Shown here one piece after another: positions 25,313 to 34,298 of a stretch of DNA of 64,000 nt (position 1 is the stretch's first letter; each line of letters starts with the position of its first letter). A program made the translations under genes and the position numbers. The stretch covers positions 2,532,001-2,596,000 of the forward strand of contig NZ_JASJPW010000001.1 of the NCBI RefSeq assembly GCF_030052995.1, written 5' to 3'. The notes below the pieces were generated by a model. That model made no database searches and was not told the DNA's origin. It was given only the letters and a program-made list of their open reading frames with translations. Source of the stretch: Gemmobacter sp. 24YEA27 (lineage in GTDB: Bacteria; Pseudomonadota; Alphaproteobacteria; Rhodobacterales; Rhodobacteraceae).

Positions 25313-26983
25313 TTATCCGATGCTCTGGCCATCAGCCGCATAGGTCACCCGCCCGCCGCAAATGGTCAGCGCGACCTGGACTTTTCCGATCTGATCGGGT
25401 GCGACCTGTTCCAGATCTTCCTGCAAGAGCACCAGATCCGCCGCAAGGCCGGGTTTCAGCCGACCGGTGATATGATCTGTATGCGCCGCCCAGGCGCCGC
25501 CCGCCGTATAGGCGTAAAGGCTTTCCTCAAGGCTCAGGCGCTCATCGGTGCAGGCATCGCTGTATGGCAGCCGCGTCACCGCCGCCTGGACCGAACGCAG
25601 CACCGCCACATCGGTCACCGCCCAGTCCGAGGCATAGGCAACGGGCGCGCCATGATCGGCCAGCGTCTTGTGCAGATAGGCATCCGGCCAGCGCGCTTGC
25701 CCGATATTGGTCAGCGTCGGCTCCATCCCGAAATCCATCGCGCCCGGCGGATGCGAGGGCTGCAGGCTCGCAACAATCCCAAGCGCACCGACACGCGGTA
25801 CATCGGCGCGGTCGATCAGTTCGATATGTTCGATCCGGTGACGCGAGTCGCGTTTGCCATTCTGGATCTGCGCGGTTTCATAGCCATCAATCGTGGTCCG
25901 CACGGCCCCGTCACCGATGGCATGAACCGCGATCTGCAGGCCGCGGCGGTCGATCTCGGCGGCCAGCGGGTTGAACTGATCCGGCGGGAAAAGCGCGACC
26001 GATTTATGGCCGGGCTTTGTCGGATAATCGTTCAGCATAAAGGCGGTATAGCTGTCGAGGACACCATCCATGAACATTTTCACAAAGCCCGAGCTGAGCC
26101 ATTCATCATTGAAGCTCTCGGTCATCTCGACGGCGCGGTCCAGCTCGGAATGGTCCATACTGGGTTTGTAATGGAAGGGCACTTTGACCCGCGCCAGCAG
26201 CCGGCCTTCTTCCTGCAATTCGCGCAGGCATTCCAGCGTGTAGCGGTTGCCATCCATCATCACCATCGAGGTGATGCCATATTGCGCGCAATGGATCTGG
26301 CCGCGCTCGAACATATCCTTGTCCAGATCGCGCTCGGCCTGGCTCGGATTGACCGGCTCGCCCCCGGTCGCGATGCCCAGATTAAGCCGCCCGCGTCCGG
26401 CCAGATCAACCACCCGGCCAAAGGCTTCGAATTCCAGAAGCTCGCCGGTGGCGAGCCCGTCCGCCCCCATCACCACCTCATGGCCGGGCGAGCATTCCAG
26501 CCCGTTCAGCGTGCCGGAAAGCTCCAGCGCAAGGGTATTGGCCCAGATCGTGTGATGGTCATGCGAGGTCATCGCGATCGGGCGATCGGCGATGATACTG
26601 TCGAGGATATGGCGGTTGGCTCCGCCTTCAATAAGGCCATAATCGGCGCCCTGCGCCATGAGGAAGGGCAGATCCGGATTGGCCGCCGCATAGCCAAGAA
26701 AGGCCTCGCGCAGCTGGTCAATGCCATGCACATGAGTCAGTTGCAGATCGCTCAGCTCGGATCCGCCAAGCCCCAGATGCAGATGGCTTTCAACAAAGCC
26801 CGGCAGGAGCATCCGCCCGCCCGCATCCACCACTTTCGTGGCCGCCCCCTTCAGCGCGGTGATATCGGCATTGGAGCCCACGGCGAGGATGCGCCCCGCG
26901 GCAATCGCCACGGCCTCGGCCCGGGGCATGTCGGGATCCATGGTCAGGGCCTTGGCATTGATGAAAATCAGGTCGGCGGGCAT
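25313..26983 (-). CDS. Amidohydrolase family protein (YtcJ-like, Amidohydro_3)
   Basis: 556 residues. The N-terminal composite domain ends with the metal motif in LLPGFVESHLHLGLGG (His-x-His, about residues 65-69). Further conserved parts are GDGAVRTTIDGYETAQ, SRHRIEHIELIDRADVPR and YASDWAVTDVAVLRS, with C-terminal GRLKPGLAADLVLL. Relatives hydrolyse C-N bonds of amides, formamides or N-acyl compounds, and the substrate is not predictable. It follows the polyamine-type binding-protein gene on the same strand but a terminator lies between, so it may be expressed separately. A nitrogen-compound scavenging role fits the neighbourhood. Confidence 0.87.
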   Translation of the reverse strand: MPADLIFINAKALTMDPDMPRAEAVAIAAGRILAVGSNADITALKGAATKVVDAGGRMLLPGFVESHLHLGLGGSELSDLQLTHVHGIDQLREAFLGYAAANPDLPFLMAQGADYGLIEGGANRHILDSIIADRPIAMTSHDHHTIWANTLALELSGTLNGLECSPGHEVVMGADGLATGELLEFEAFGRVVDLAGRGRLNLGIATGGEPVNPSQAERDLDKDMFERGQIHCAQYGITSMVMMDGNRYTLECLRELQEEGRLLARVKVPFHYKPSMDHSELDRAVEMTESFNDEWLSSGFVKMFMDGVLDSYTAFMLNDYPTKPGHKSVALFPPDQFNPLAAEIDRRGLQIAVHAIGDGAVRTTIDGYETAQIQNGKRDSRHRIEHIELIDRADVPRVGALGIVASLQPSHPPGAMDFGMEPTLTNIGQARWPDAYLHKTLADHGAPVAYASDWAVTDVAVLRSVQAAVTRLPYSDACTDERLSLEESLYAYTAGGAWAAHTDHITGRLKPGLAADLVLLQEDLEQVAPDQIGKVQVALTICGGRVTYAADGQSIG

Positions 26984-27007
26984 ATCTCAGGCTCCATTCG
27001 GCAGAAA

Positions 27008-27028
27008 GGCGGCCCGAAGCGGGCCGCC
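27008..27028 (-). terminator. Hairpin after the polyamine-type binding-protein gene
   Basis: GGCGGCCCG (27008-27016) pairs perfectly with CGGGCCGCC (27020-27028) around 3 bases. On the minus strand TTTCTGCC follows. It is 28 bp after the stop of the binding-protein gene and 25 bp before the amidohydrolase start, so it can separate or dampen the downstream gene. Confidence 0.65.
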
Positions 27029-27055
27029 CTGGATTTTACAAAGCGGCGCTGCCGC

Positions 27056-28084
27056 TTATTTCATCAGCTCAGTCCAGATCGCGGTCATATATTCCTGCGC
27101 CTTGGGCGGGCAGCGTTGCAGGAAGTGACCGGCGGCTTTCGAGGCTTCCGGGATCTCAATCTCCGGGGCGCCCTTCATCTCTTCGGGCATGAATGGCTCA
27201 GAGCCGGTGATGCCATTGGCATATTTGGCATGGGTCGAGATCAGCGCGGCGTTTTCCGGCTCCATGATGAAGTTCAGGAATTTATACGCACCTTCTGGGT
27301 TTTTGGCATCCGAGAGGATCGCCACCGAATCCATGAACAGCGGATAGCCTTCTTTCGGGTAACCGAAATGCACATCGGGGTTATTGATGCGCGAGCGCAG
27401 GGCCGCCCCGTTCCAGTAAACGGTCGCCGCCCAGTCATTGCTCGACATCTTCTCGGTGGCGCCATAATCCATCGAAATCCAGTCGGGCTTGGCTGCGATC
27501 AGCGCGTCACGGGCCTTTTTCAGCACTTCGGTGTCTTCGGTGCAGGGCTCGCCGCCGACATACCACACCGCCATATAGACGATATCGTTCATCTCCGGCG
27601 TCACATTGATCTTGCCCTTCAGCTCATCCGGCACGTCCAGCCAGATCGCCGAAGTGTTGATGTCGCCGCTATAGACCGATTTGTTGACCATGATCCCGGT
27701 CGATCCCCACTGCCAGGGAATGGTATGGGCGCGGCCCGGATCCCAGGACACATCGCGCCATTCCGGGGCGATATTGCCGATATTGGGCAGTTTCGAATGG
27801 TCAAGCTCCGCCACCAGCCCCTCTTCGACGAAAATCGGCACGTAATTGGCCGAAGGCACCACCATGTCGAAGCCATGGCCGCCGGCGCGGATCTTTGCCA
27901 GGGCGGTGTCGTTTGAATCGTAATCGGTGACGATAACCTTGATGCCGGTCTCTGCCTCGAACTTCCGCAGCAGCTCGGCACTGGTATAATCGCCCCAGTT
28001 GTAAAGCTGCAGCACTTTGTCATCGGCGCTGGCCATGGCGGCAGTGGCGCAGAGAATGGCCACCGTGCTGAGGAATTTCTTCAT
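27056..28084 (-). CDS. Polyamine-type (spermidine/putrescine) ABC transporter substrate-binding protein
   Basis: 342 residues. A Sec signal is at residues 1-20 (cleavage near MASADDK). The mature N-terminus VLQLYNWGDYTSAELLRKFE matches PotD/PotF (LYNW-DY). Conserved segments include YDSNDTALAKIRAGGHGFDM, VVPSANYVPIFVEEGLV and WGSTGIMVNK. It binds a polyamine or related cation in the periplasm. GGGAGAC precedes the start codon. It is encoded after the two permeases, an order common in Rhodobacterales. The ligand is inferred from family only. Confidence 0.9.
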   Translation of the reverse strand: MKKFLSTVAILCATAAMASADDKVLQLYNWGDYTSAELLRKFEAETGIKVIVTDYDSNDTALAKIRAGGHGFDMVVPSANYVPIFVEEGLVAELDHSKLPNIGNIAPEWRDVSWDPGRAHTIPWQWGSTGIMVNKSVYSGDINTSAIWLDVPDELKGKINVTPEMNDIVYMAVWYVGGEPCTEDTEVLKKARDALIAAKPDWISMDYGATEKMSSNDWAATVYWNGAALRSRINNPDVHFGYPKEGYPLFMDSVAILSDAKNPEGAYKFLNFIMEPENAALISTHAKYANGITGSEPFMPEEMKGAPEIEIPEASKAAGHFLQRCPPKAQEYMTAIWTELMK

Positions 28085-28124
28085 ATCCGTCTCCCTGTGA
28101 AACTTTGGACAAGAACCATTCGGT

Positions 28125-28928
28125 TCAGTTTTTCTTGCGGTTGATAAGTGAGAACCCGACCAGCAGCAGCACCGTCAGCACCAGAAGCCCGGTCGAGATC
28201 GCATTGACCTCGGGCGTCAGCGTCCGGCGCAGCTGGCCGAGCATATAGGTCGGCAGCGTATCCTGGCCTGCGGATTTCACAAACTCGGTAATCACCACAT
28301 CATCGAGGCTGATGACGAAGGCAAGCATCGCGCCGGCGGCGATCCCGGGGGACAGAAGCGGCAGCGTGACAAAGCGGAAGGTCTGCCAGGGATTGGCGTA
28401 AAGATCCGCCGCCGCCGATTCCAGCGAGAGATCCATCCCTTCCAGCCTTGCCCGGATCGGCAGATAGGCAAAGGGCACACAAAAGGCCGAATGCGCGAGG
28501 ATCAGATACCAGAGGCCCTGATAGCCGGTCCAGGCCTTGATCACCCCGAAGACGATCAAAAGCGCCACTGCGGTCACGATCTCGGGCACCATCAGCGGCT
28601 GGTTGATAAAGGCATAGATCGCCGTCTGGCCACGAAACGCGCGGCGCCTGGTGGTTGCGAGGGCGGCCATGGTCGCCACGACCGTCGCGATGAAACTGGC
28701 CGAAACCGCAATCTGCAGCGAGCGCAGCGCGGCGGCCTGTACGACATCATTCTCCCAGGCCTCGATATACCAGCGCCAGGAAAAGCCCTGCCAGACCGAA
28801 AGCGTGGTGCCGGCATTGAAGGAATAGAAGACCAGCGTGCAGATCGGCAGATAGAGCGCGATAAAGACCAGGATGGCGACAGTGGCGAAACCGGGCAGGC
28901 GCGAGACTTCAAAGCTTTTATCAGCCAT
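28125..28928 (-). CDS. Polyamine-type ABC transporter permease, PotI/PotC-like
   Basis: 267 residues from the ATG at 28928, which overlaps the upstream permease stop by 8 bp. The frame is open 11 codons further up, but that part would lie inside the other gene. Six membrane segments, starting with FATVAILVFIALYLPICTLV. The EAA loop is AAADLYANPWQTFRFVTLPL, and SLDDVVITEFV is a well-conserved segment of the PotC/PotI group. It pairs with the preceding permease to form the channel. Confidence 0.9.
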   Translation of the reverse strand: MADKSFEVSRLPGFATVAILVFIALYLPICTLVFYSFNAGTTLSVWQGFSWRWYIEAWENDVVQAAALRSLQIAVSASFIATVVATMAALATTRRRAFRGQTAIYAFINQPLMVPEIVTAVALLIVFGVIKAWTGYQGLWYLILAHSAFCVPFAYLPIRARLEGMDLSLESAAADLYANPWQTFRFVTLPLLSPGIAAGAMLAFVISLDDVVITEFVKSAGQDTLPTYMLGQLRRTLTPEVNAISTGLLVLTVLLLVGFSLINRKKN

Positions 28929-29853
28929 GGCTCTTGCCCCCTTTGGTCGCGGCGCGGACATAGAAGATCATCGCCAGCATCACGATCAGCAAAAGCGTCA
29001 TGGAAAGCGCCGCGCCGAGCGGCCAGTTCCGGCCCTGGCCGAATTGCAGCTCGATGAAATTGCCGATCATCATATTCTTGCCGCCCCCCAGCACGCGCGG
29101 CGTGACATAGGCTCCAAGCGAGGGGATGAAGACAAGGATCGAGCCTGCAATGATACCAGGCTTCACGATCGGCAGCACGACATGGCGCAGTACCTGAAGG
29201 CGCGAGGCGTAAAGGTCATAGCCCGCTTCCAAAAGCCGCATATCGAAGCGGTCGATGGCCGCAAACAGCGGCAGCACCATCAGCGGCAGATAGACATAGG
29301 CCATGCCGATCAGCACGGCGGTATCGGTGTTCATGATGCGGAGCGGCTCGGAAATCAGCCCGATCCCCAGCAGGATCTTGTTCAGAAGCCCCTCATTGCG
29401 GATGATCTCGGTGATCGCGAAGGTGCGGATCAGCAGATTGGTCCAGAAGGGAATGGTGATCAGGAACAGCCAGAGCGCGCGCTCTTTCAGCGGGCGTGTG
29501 GCAATGAACCAGGCTGTGGGAAAGCCAAGCACAAAGGTGATCAGCGTGGTCAGGATCGAGATTTTCACCGAACGCCAGAAGATCGTCAGATGCGCATCGG
29601 CCAGCACCAGATTGCCATCATCAAAGATGTCGCGGGTGTAAAGAACCCCAACCCAGGCCTCGGTCGAGAAGTCCCACACCACGCCGCCGGTCGGGCCAGC
29701 CGTGAGGAAGGAATAGATCAGCACAATCAGCAAGGGCCCTGCCGCCGCGCAGAACAAAAGGATCAGCGCCGGGGCCGAAAGCGCCCAGGCATTGCGGGTC
29801 GAGCTTGCGGCCTGAAGGCGCTCGGCCGCGCTCGCGCCATGTGTCCGGGCCAT
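28921..29853 (-). CDS. Polyamine-type ABC transporter permease, PotH/PotB-like
   Basis: 310 residues. Six membrane segments, with [20 protein letters not shown] first. [20 protein letters not shown] and [20 protein letters not shown] (EAA loop) are typical of PotB/PotH. It starts 3 bp after the repaired stop of the ATPase gene (29857) and overlaps the next permease, so all four transporter genes form one operon in the order ATPase, permease, permease, binding protein. Confidence 0.9.
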   Translation of the reverse strand: MARTHGASAAERLQAASSTRNAWALSAPALILLFCAAAGPLLIVLIYSFLTAGPTGGVVWDFSTEAWVGVLYTRDIFDDGNLVLADAHLTIFWRSVKISILTTLITFVLGFPTAWFIATRPLKERALWLFLITIPFWTNLLIRTFAITEIIRNEGLLNKILLGIGLISEPLRIMNTDTAVLIGMAYVYLPLMVLPLFAAIDRFDMRLLEAGYDLYASRLQVLRHVVLPIVKPGIIAGSILVFIPSLGAYVTPRVLGGGKNMMIGNFIELQFGQGRNWPLGAALSMTLLLIVMLAMIFYVRAATKGGKSHG

Positions 29854-29856
29854 CGC

Positions 29857-30922
29857 TCAGTCCTCCAGCATGAGGACAGAGCCCGGCGCGAACCGGATCC
29901 CCACCTTCGCCCCTGCCCGATCAGCGCCTCGCCGGTGACGCCCGATTGTACGCAGGCCTCGATCCCGGTCCCGTCGGGCAGCACGATCTGGTAATTCATA
30001 TCAGTGCCAAAATAGACCGAGCCCCGCACCTCGGCCGGGATCGCGCCCTGCGCCTCCGGCGGGGTGATCTCGACATGTTCGGGCCGCACCGCAAGCGTGA
30101 TCTGCCCGCCTTTGCCGCCGGTATCGACCGCAATCACCTCACCCGAAGCGAGCTTCGCCCCGCCTGGCACGCCGGTTGCGGTCAGGAAATTCGTCTCGCC
30201 GATGAAGGAGGCGACAAAGCGGTTACGGGGATTTGTGTAGATCTCGCGCGGGGCGCCAAGCTGCTGGATCCTGCCCGCCGACATGACCGCGATGCGGTCC
30301 GACATGGTCAGCGCCTCTTCCTGGTCATGGGTGACGAAGACAAAGGTGATGCCGGTCTCGGTCTGGAGCCGTTTCAGCTCGACCTGCATCTCCTTGCGCA
30401 GCTTAAGGTCAAGCGCCGAAAGCGGTTCATCAAGAAGCAGAACCTTGGGCCGCGGCGCCAGTGCCCGCGCCAGCGCCACCCGCTGCTGCTGGCCCCCCGA
30501 AAGCTGGCTGGTCTTGCGCCCTGCCATTGCCTCGAGCCGGACCAGCGCCAGCATTTCCTGGACCGTCCGGTCGACCTCGGCCTTTGCGATGCCCTTCATC
30601 TTCAGACCAAAACCGATATTTTCGGCCACGCTCAGATGCGGGAACAGAGCATAGGACTGGAAGACCGTATTCACCGCCCGCCTGTTCGGGGCTGGCCGGT
30701 CACATCCTGGCCATCGATCAGGATCTGCCCGGCGCTTGGCATCTCAAACCCCGCGATCAGGCGCAAAAGCGTGGTCTTGCCACAGCCCGATGGCCCGAGA
30801 AGCGTAAAGAATTCGCCGGTTCTGATTTCGCAGGACACATTGTCCAGCGCCCTGACCACGGTTTCGCCCTGACCGAACGCCTTGGTCACATCTTTCGCCA
30901 TAATGGCAGCAGTAACAGCCAA
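29857..30922 (-). CDS. Polyamine-type ABC transporter ATPase (PotA-like), with two apparent 1-base frameshifts
   Basis: The gene starts at 30922. Walker A is in [20 protein letters not shown], the signature is [20 protein letters not shown], Walker B is [11 protein letters not shown], and a C-terminal TOBE-type domain follows. Read literally the gene is in two pieces (30671-30922 and 29763-30674) with a wrong C-terminus. One extra base in the four-base run at 30688-30691 joins [10 protein letters not shown] to [14 protein letters not shown]. One extra base in the run at 29910-29913 gives [20 protein letters not shown] and a stop at 29857, 3 bp from the next start. The repaired protein has 355 residues, normal for PotA. 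Two independent breaks in one gene, both in G/C runs, point to sequencing error. Confidence 0.87.
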
Positions 30923-31306
30923 AAGATCACCCCTGTGGTGTGGTTCTCAGTCTTATTATATTTTGATCATATTGCGGGTACCCAATACGATTGAGCAAGA
31001 GAAATCGCCGCCCCTGCTGCAATTTCATCTTTCCGCCGCATGATCAAAGACCAGAGCTGTCTGAAAATCGGGCAATAGCACAATCCGAAACTGATCTCTT
31101 CCGGGGAGCCGGTCACTCAGAAAGGCTCCGCCCCCACAACCCGGGTAAAGTGGATCCGTGCGCTCGCAGTAAAATATTTTATTTTCATATACTTAATTAA
31201 ATTAATCCAGCGCTGCCTCCGGCTTTGATCCCGATCATGGCGCCCTGCCCGCGCCTGGCCCCAGACTGGCCCTGCGCGAACGCCAGCTCAACCTTCAGGA
31301 GCAAGC
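30923..31306. other. Divergent intergenic region between the polyamine-type operon and the di-haem peroxidase gene
   Basis: No gene was seen. Both transcription units should have promoters here. The element ATTGCGGGTACCCAAT (30972-30987) is a near-palindrome that might be an operator. A strikingly A/T-rich run (about 31171-31205, AAAATATTTTATTTTCATAT and on) lies closer to the peroxidase gene. No perfect FNR box was found. Confidence 0.4.
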
Positions 31307-32350
31307 ATGAAACCAATCCTCCTCTCCCTCCTCGTCCCGGCGATTTTGTCCGGGACGGCGGCTTCTGCAGATACATTGCGCGATCTCGCGCTGGAAACCT
31401 TCAGAGCCTTGCCCTCGACGGTCCCCGCCATCAAAAGCAATCCCTCGACCCCGGCGAAGCTCGATCTGGGCAAAGCGCTGTTTTTCGATCCGCGTCTCTC
31501 GGCCTCGGGCGTGTTCAGTTGCTACAGCTGCCATAACCTGACCACCGGCGGGGATGACAATATGGAAACCTCGGTCGGTCATGGCTGGCAAAAAGGGCCA
31601 CGCAATGCGCCCACGGTGCTGAATGCGGTGCTTAATGAGGCGCAGTTCTGGGACGGGCGTGCCGATGACCTCGCAGCCCAGGCCAAGGGGCCGGTCCAGG
31701 CCGGCGTCGAGATGGCCAATACGCCCGCCAATGTCATCGCCACGCTGGGGTCTATGCCGCAATATGTGACCTGGTTCGGCGCGGCTTTTCCTGATGATGC
31801 CGAGCCGCTGAGCTTTGACAATATGGCCAAAGCGATCGAGGTGTTCGAGGCGACCCTGATCACGCCCGCGCCCTTTGATGCCTGGCTCAATGGCGATGAT
31901 GCGGCGATGACGGCGGATCAGCTGGCCGGCTTGCAGCTTTTCATGGAGAAGGGCTGTGCGTCCTGCCATTCGGGCGTCAATGTCGGCGGGCATGGCTATT
32001 ACCCGTTCGGCCTGATCGAAAAGCCCGGGGCCGAAATCCTGCCCCCCGATGACAAGGGACGCTTCGCGGTCACTGCGACGGTGGATGACGAATATGTCTT
32101 CCGCGCCGCCCCCTTGCGCAACATCGCTTTGACCGCGCCCTATTTCCATTCCGGCAAGGTCTGGGATCTGCGCGTGGCGGTCGAGATCATGGCCGAAAGC
32201 CAGCTTGGCGAAGCGCTGCACCCCGAGGAGACCACGCAGATCGTGGCCTTTCTCGACAGTCTGACCGGCACCATGCCCCAGGTGGTGCTGCCGGTCCTGC
32301 CGGCGGAAACCGCAACCACGCCGCATCCCTTGACGGCGATCCTGCCATAA
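31307..32350 (+). CDS. Di-haem cytochrome c peroxidase (CcpA/MauG family)
   Basis: 347 residues. A Sec signal is at about residues 1-21 (cleavage near AASADTL). Two haem c sites are present: CYSCH at residues 72-76 and CASCH at 217-221. Conserved context includes LGKALFFDPRLSASG, GPRNAPTVLNAVLNEAQFWDGRA (haem-binding partner region, read in parts) and APYFHSGKVWDLR. These periplasmic enzymes reduce hydrogen peroxide with electrons from cytochrome c. MauG-like oxidative roles exist in relatives, and the two cannot be separated from sequence alone here. It stands alone, divergent from the polyamine-type operon and convergent with the AbrB-type gene. Confidence 0.92.
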   Translation: MKPILLSLLVPAILSGTAASADTLRDLALETFRALPSTVPAIKSNPSTPAKLDLGKALFFDPRLSASGVFSCYSCHNLTTGGDDNMETSVGHGWQKGPRNAPTVLNAVLNEAQFWDGRADDLAAQAKGPVQAGVEMANTPANVIATLGSMPQYVTWFGAAFPDDAEPLSFDNMAKAIEVFEATLITPAPFDAWLNGDDAAMTADQLAGLQLFMEKGCASCHSGVNVGGHGYYPFGLIEKPGAEILPPDDKGRFAVTATVDDEYVFRAAPLRNIALTAPYFHSGKVWDLRVAVEIMAESQLGEALHPEETTQIVAFLDSLTGTMPQVVLPVLPAETATTPHPLTAILP

Positions 32351-32356
32351 GACAGA

Positions 32357-33430
32357 TCAGGGCGGATCCCCGGATCCGCCCTTCCCGGATCCCCCCGGCG
32401 CGAGACGGCGCTCGAACAGGGCGAAAACCACCGGGGCCGCGACAATGATCGCGATGATCCTGACCACGTGATGCAGCGCGACAAAGGCAACATCGGCATG
32501 GATCGCCAGCGCGATCAGCCCCATCTCGGTCAGCCCGCCCGGGGCAAGTGCGAGCATGGCCTGTTCCGGGCTGGTGCCGGACAGGATGCGCATCAGATGG
32601 CTGAAGCCAAGGGCAACGCCCAAAACCAGCACGGTTGATCCGATGCTAAGCGCCCCGGCCTTGCGCAGTTCCGAAAGTGGCACGCCGCGAAAGCGGCAGC
32701 CCAGCACGGTCCCAAGGATCACCTGGGCCGCATTGACCAGAACCGCGGGCGGCGCGGCTTCGGAAATCCCGCTCAGATGCAGCGCCGCCGAAAGCGCCAT
32801 TGGTCCGAGAAAGGTCGGCGCCGGCCAGTTCAGCGCGCGTCCGGTCAGGCTCCCGAATATGGCGGCGGCCAGCAAAAGCCCGGCCTCCCGCCATTCCGGC
32901 AGAGCCGCGCCACTTGCCGCCCCCGCACCGACATCATGGCCCATGATGACCCGAAACCACAACGCAATCAGCGAGATGGTCACGACGATCCTGAGACTGT
33001 GGGCAAGGATAACGGGCTCGGGCTTGCCACCTTTGGCCTCGGCCAACTCGATCATCTCGGCCAGCCCGCCCGGCATCCCGGCAAAGAAAGAGGTGCGCCA
33101 GTCATAGCCGCCGGCATAGCGATACCAGGGCACAATGATCAGGCCGACGACCAGCAGATAGACCAGCAAAAGCGACAGCGTCCCGATCCAGGTGACCATA
33201 TGGCCCAGCACTTCGGGGGCGAAACGAGAGCCCAGCAGCACGCCGATCACCGCCACGACCGCAGGGCGGATGGCATTGGGCCCCTGGATCCGCAGCCCGG
33301 CGACCGAGGCGATCATGGTGGCAAAAAGCGCGCCAAGCATCCAGGGCAGCGGGAGGCCAAGCCCCCAGGCGACCAGGCCTCCGGCAGTACCGAGACCGAG
33401 CGCGGGCAGATAGGACAGGAGGGAGGTCAA
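32357..33430 (-). CDS. AbrB family membrane protein (Gram-negative AbrB duplication type)
   Basis: 357 residues, with about ten hydrophobic segments arranged as a duplicated unit. The repeat edges show as LPLPWMLGALFATMIASVAG in the first half and LNWPAPTFLGPMALSAALHL in the second. SFFAGMPGGLAEMIELAEA and LALAPGGLTEMGLIALAIH correspond to each other in the two halves. In databases this family is called AbrB-type or putative ammonia monooxygenase, but neither name describes a proven function. It is an inner-membrane protein of unknown role. It is convergent with the peroxidase gene with a 6-bp gap. Confidence 0.82.
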   Translation of the reverse strand: MTSLLSYLPALGLGTAGGLVAWGLGLPLPWMLGALFATMIASVAGLRIQGPNAIRPAVVAVIGVLLGSRFAPEVLGHMVTWIGTLSLLLVYLLVVGLIIVPWYRYAGGYDWRTSFFAGMPGGLAEMIELAEAKGGKPEPVILAHSLRIVVTISLIALWFRVIMGHDVGAGAASGAALPEWREAGLLLAAAIFGSLTGRALNWPAPTFLGPMALSAALHLSGISEAAPPAVLVNAAQVILGTVLGCRFRGVPLSELRKAGALSIGSTVLVLGVALGFSHLMRILSGTSPEQAMLALAPGGLTEMGLIALAIHADVAFVALHHVVRIIAIIVAAPVVFALFERRLAPGGSGKGGSGDPP

Positions 33431-33658
33431 GGATCAGGTCCGAAATCAGAGCAGGTTGCGGCCCGGCGGCATCGCCGCATCACAGGTGCCGGGCGCCCGC
33501 CCATTTTGCCGATCCCGCCGCCAGTGTCGAGAGCAGTCATGACGGAACGGAGCGCGCGGCCCGCCTCGCCCGTGTTGTCGCACCGGTGTTGTCCTGACGG
33601 CCTCGTCTGGCCGACCCTGGCTGGGGCGCTGCCCCGGCCCGCCGGTCTCCCGCAGCGC

Positions 33659-34294
33659 TTACCCCCGGCGGACCGCCGCGACGGCGTCGCGCAGTTCCGC
33701 GATTTCGGTAACGCGTGGAAAGAGGTTCAGCCCGACCAGATAGGCCGGCGTGCCGGGCAGGCCGAAGAAATCAGCCTCGGCCATGGTACGGTCAATCAGC
33801 GCAACCCATTTGTCGCGTTCGCGCTCAAAGCTCGCGATGGCGGCCTCCGGATCCAGACCGGCGTCGCGTACCGCCGCATCCATCCGCAATGCATCGACCC
33901 GGCGTCCTTTTCCGGCCATCAGCGCGGCATTCACCTCCGCATAGCGGCCAAGTGCCACCGAGCCGAGGCCAAGCTGCACACCGCGCACGGAGGCCTCGCC
34001 AAAGATCGGCCAGTCTTTCATCACCAGACGGATATCGCCGTCAGAGCGCACATAATCCAGCAGGGCCGGATGCGAGTCGCGGCAGAAAGGGCACTGGTAA
34101 TCAAAGTATTCCACGATGGTCACCGAGCCATCGGGATTGCCCAGCACCGGCTGATCAGGGTCATGCGTCAGCTCGCGCGGGGCCGCACCCGGCAGCATCT
34201 CTTCGGCCCGGACGGGAAATGCCGCCCCCGCCAGCATGATTGCTCCAAGCGAGCTCCCGAGAGAGCCCCTGATCAGATCGCGTCTTTTCATCAC
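33659..34294 (-). CDS. DsbA family periplasmic thiol-disulfide oxidoreductase
   Basis: 211 residues. The N-terminus MMKRRDLIRGSLGSSLGAIM has the features of an export signal, cleaved near PVRAEE. The active-site pair is C68-P-F-C71 in VEYFDYQCPFCRDSH, which places it with the DsbA/BdbD group acting on periplasmic proteins. The cis-Pro segment is GLPGTPAYLVG. The L,D-transpeptidase gene is 5 bp upstream on the same strand, so the two are likely co-transcribed. The exact class (oxidase or isomerase) cannot be read here. Confidence 0.9.
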   Translation of the reverse strand: MMKRRDLIRGSLGSSLGAIMLAGAAFPVRAEEMLPGAAPRELTHDPDQPVLGNPDGSVTIVEYFDYQCPFCRDSHPALLDYVRSDGDIRLVMKDWPIFGEASVRGVQLGLGSVALGRYAEVNAALMAGKGRRVDALRMDAAVRDAGLDPEAAIASFERERDKWVALIDRTMAEADFFGLPGTPAYLVGLNLFPRVTEIAELRDAVAAVRRG

Positions 34295-34298
34295 TGTC

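Noticed and set aside
25250..27916. Plus-strand open frame of 888 codons
   Set aside because: It lies antisense to the amidohydrolase and the polyamine-type binding protein, both with clear family motifs. The translation is Arg/His/Ile-rich without any recognised domain, the usual mirror effect of GC-rich codon bias.
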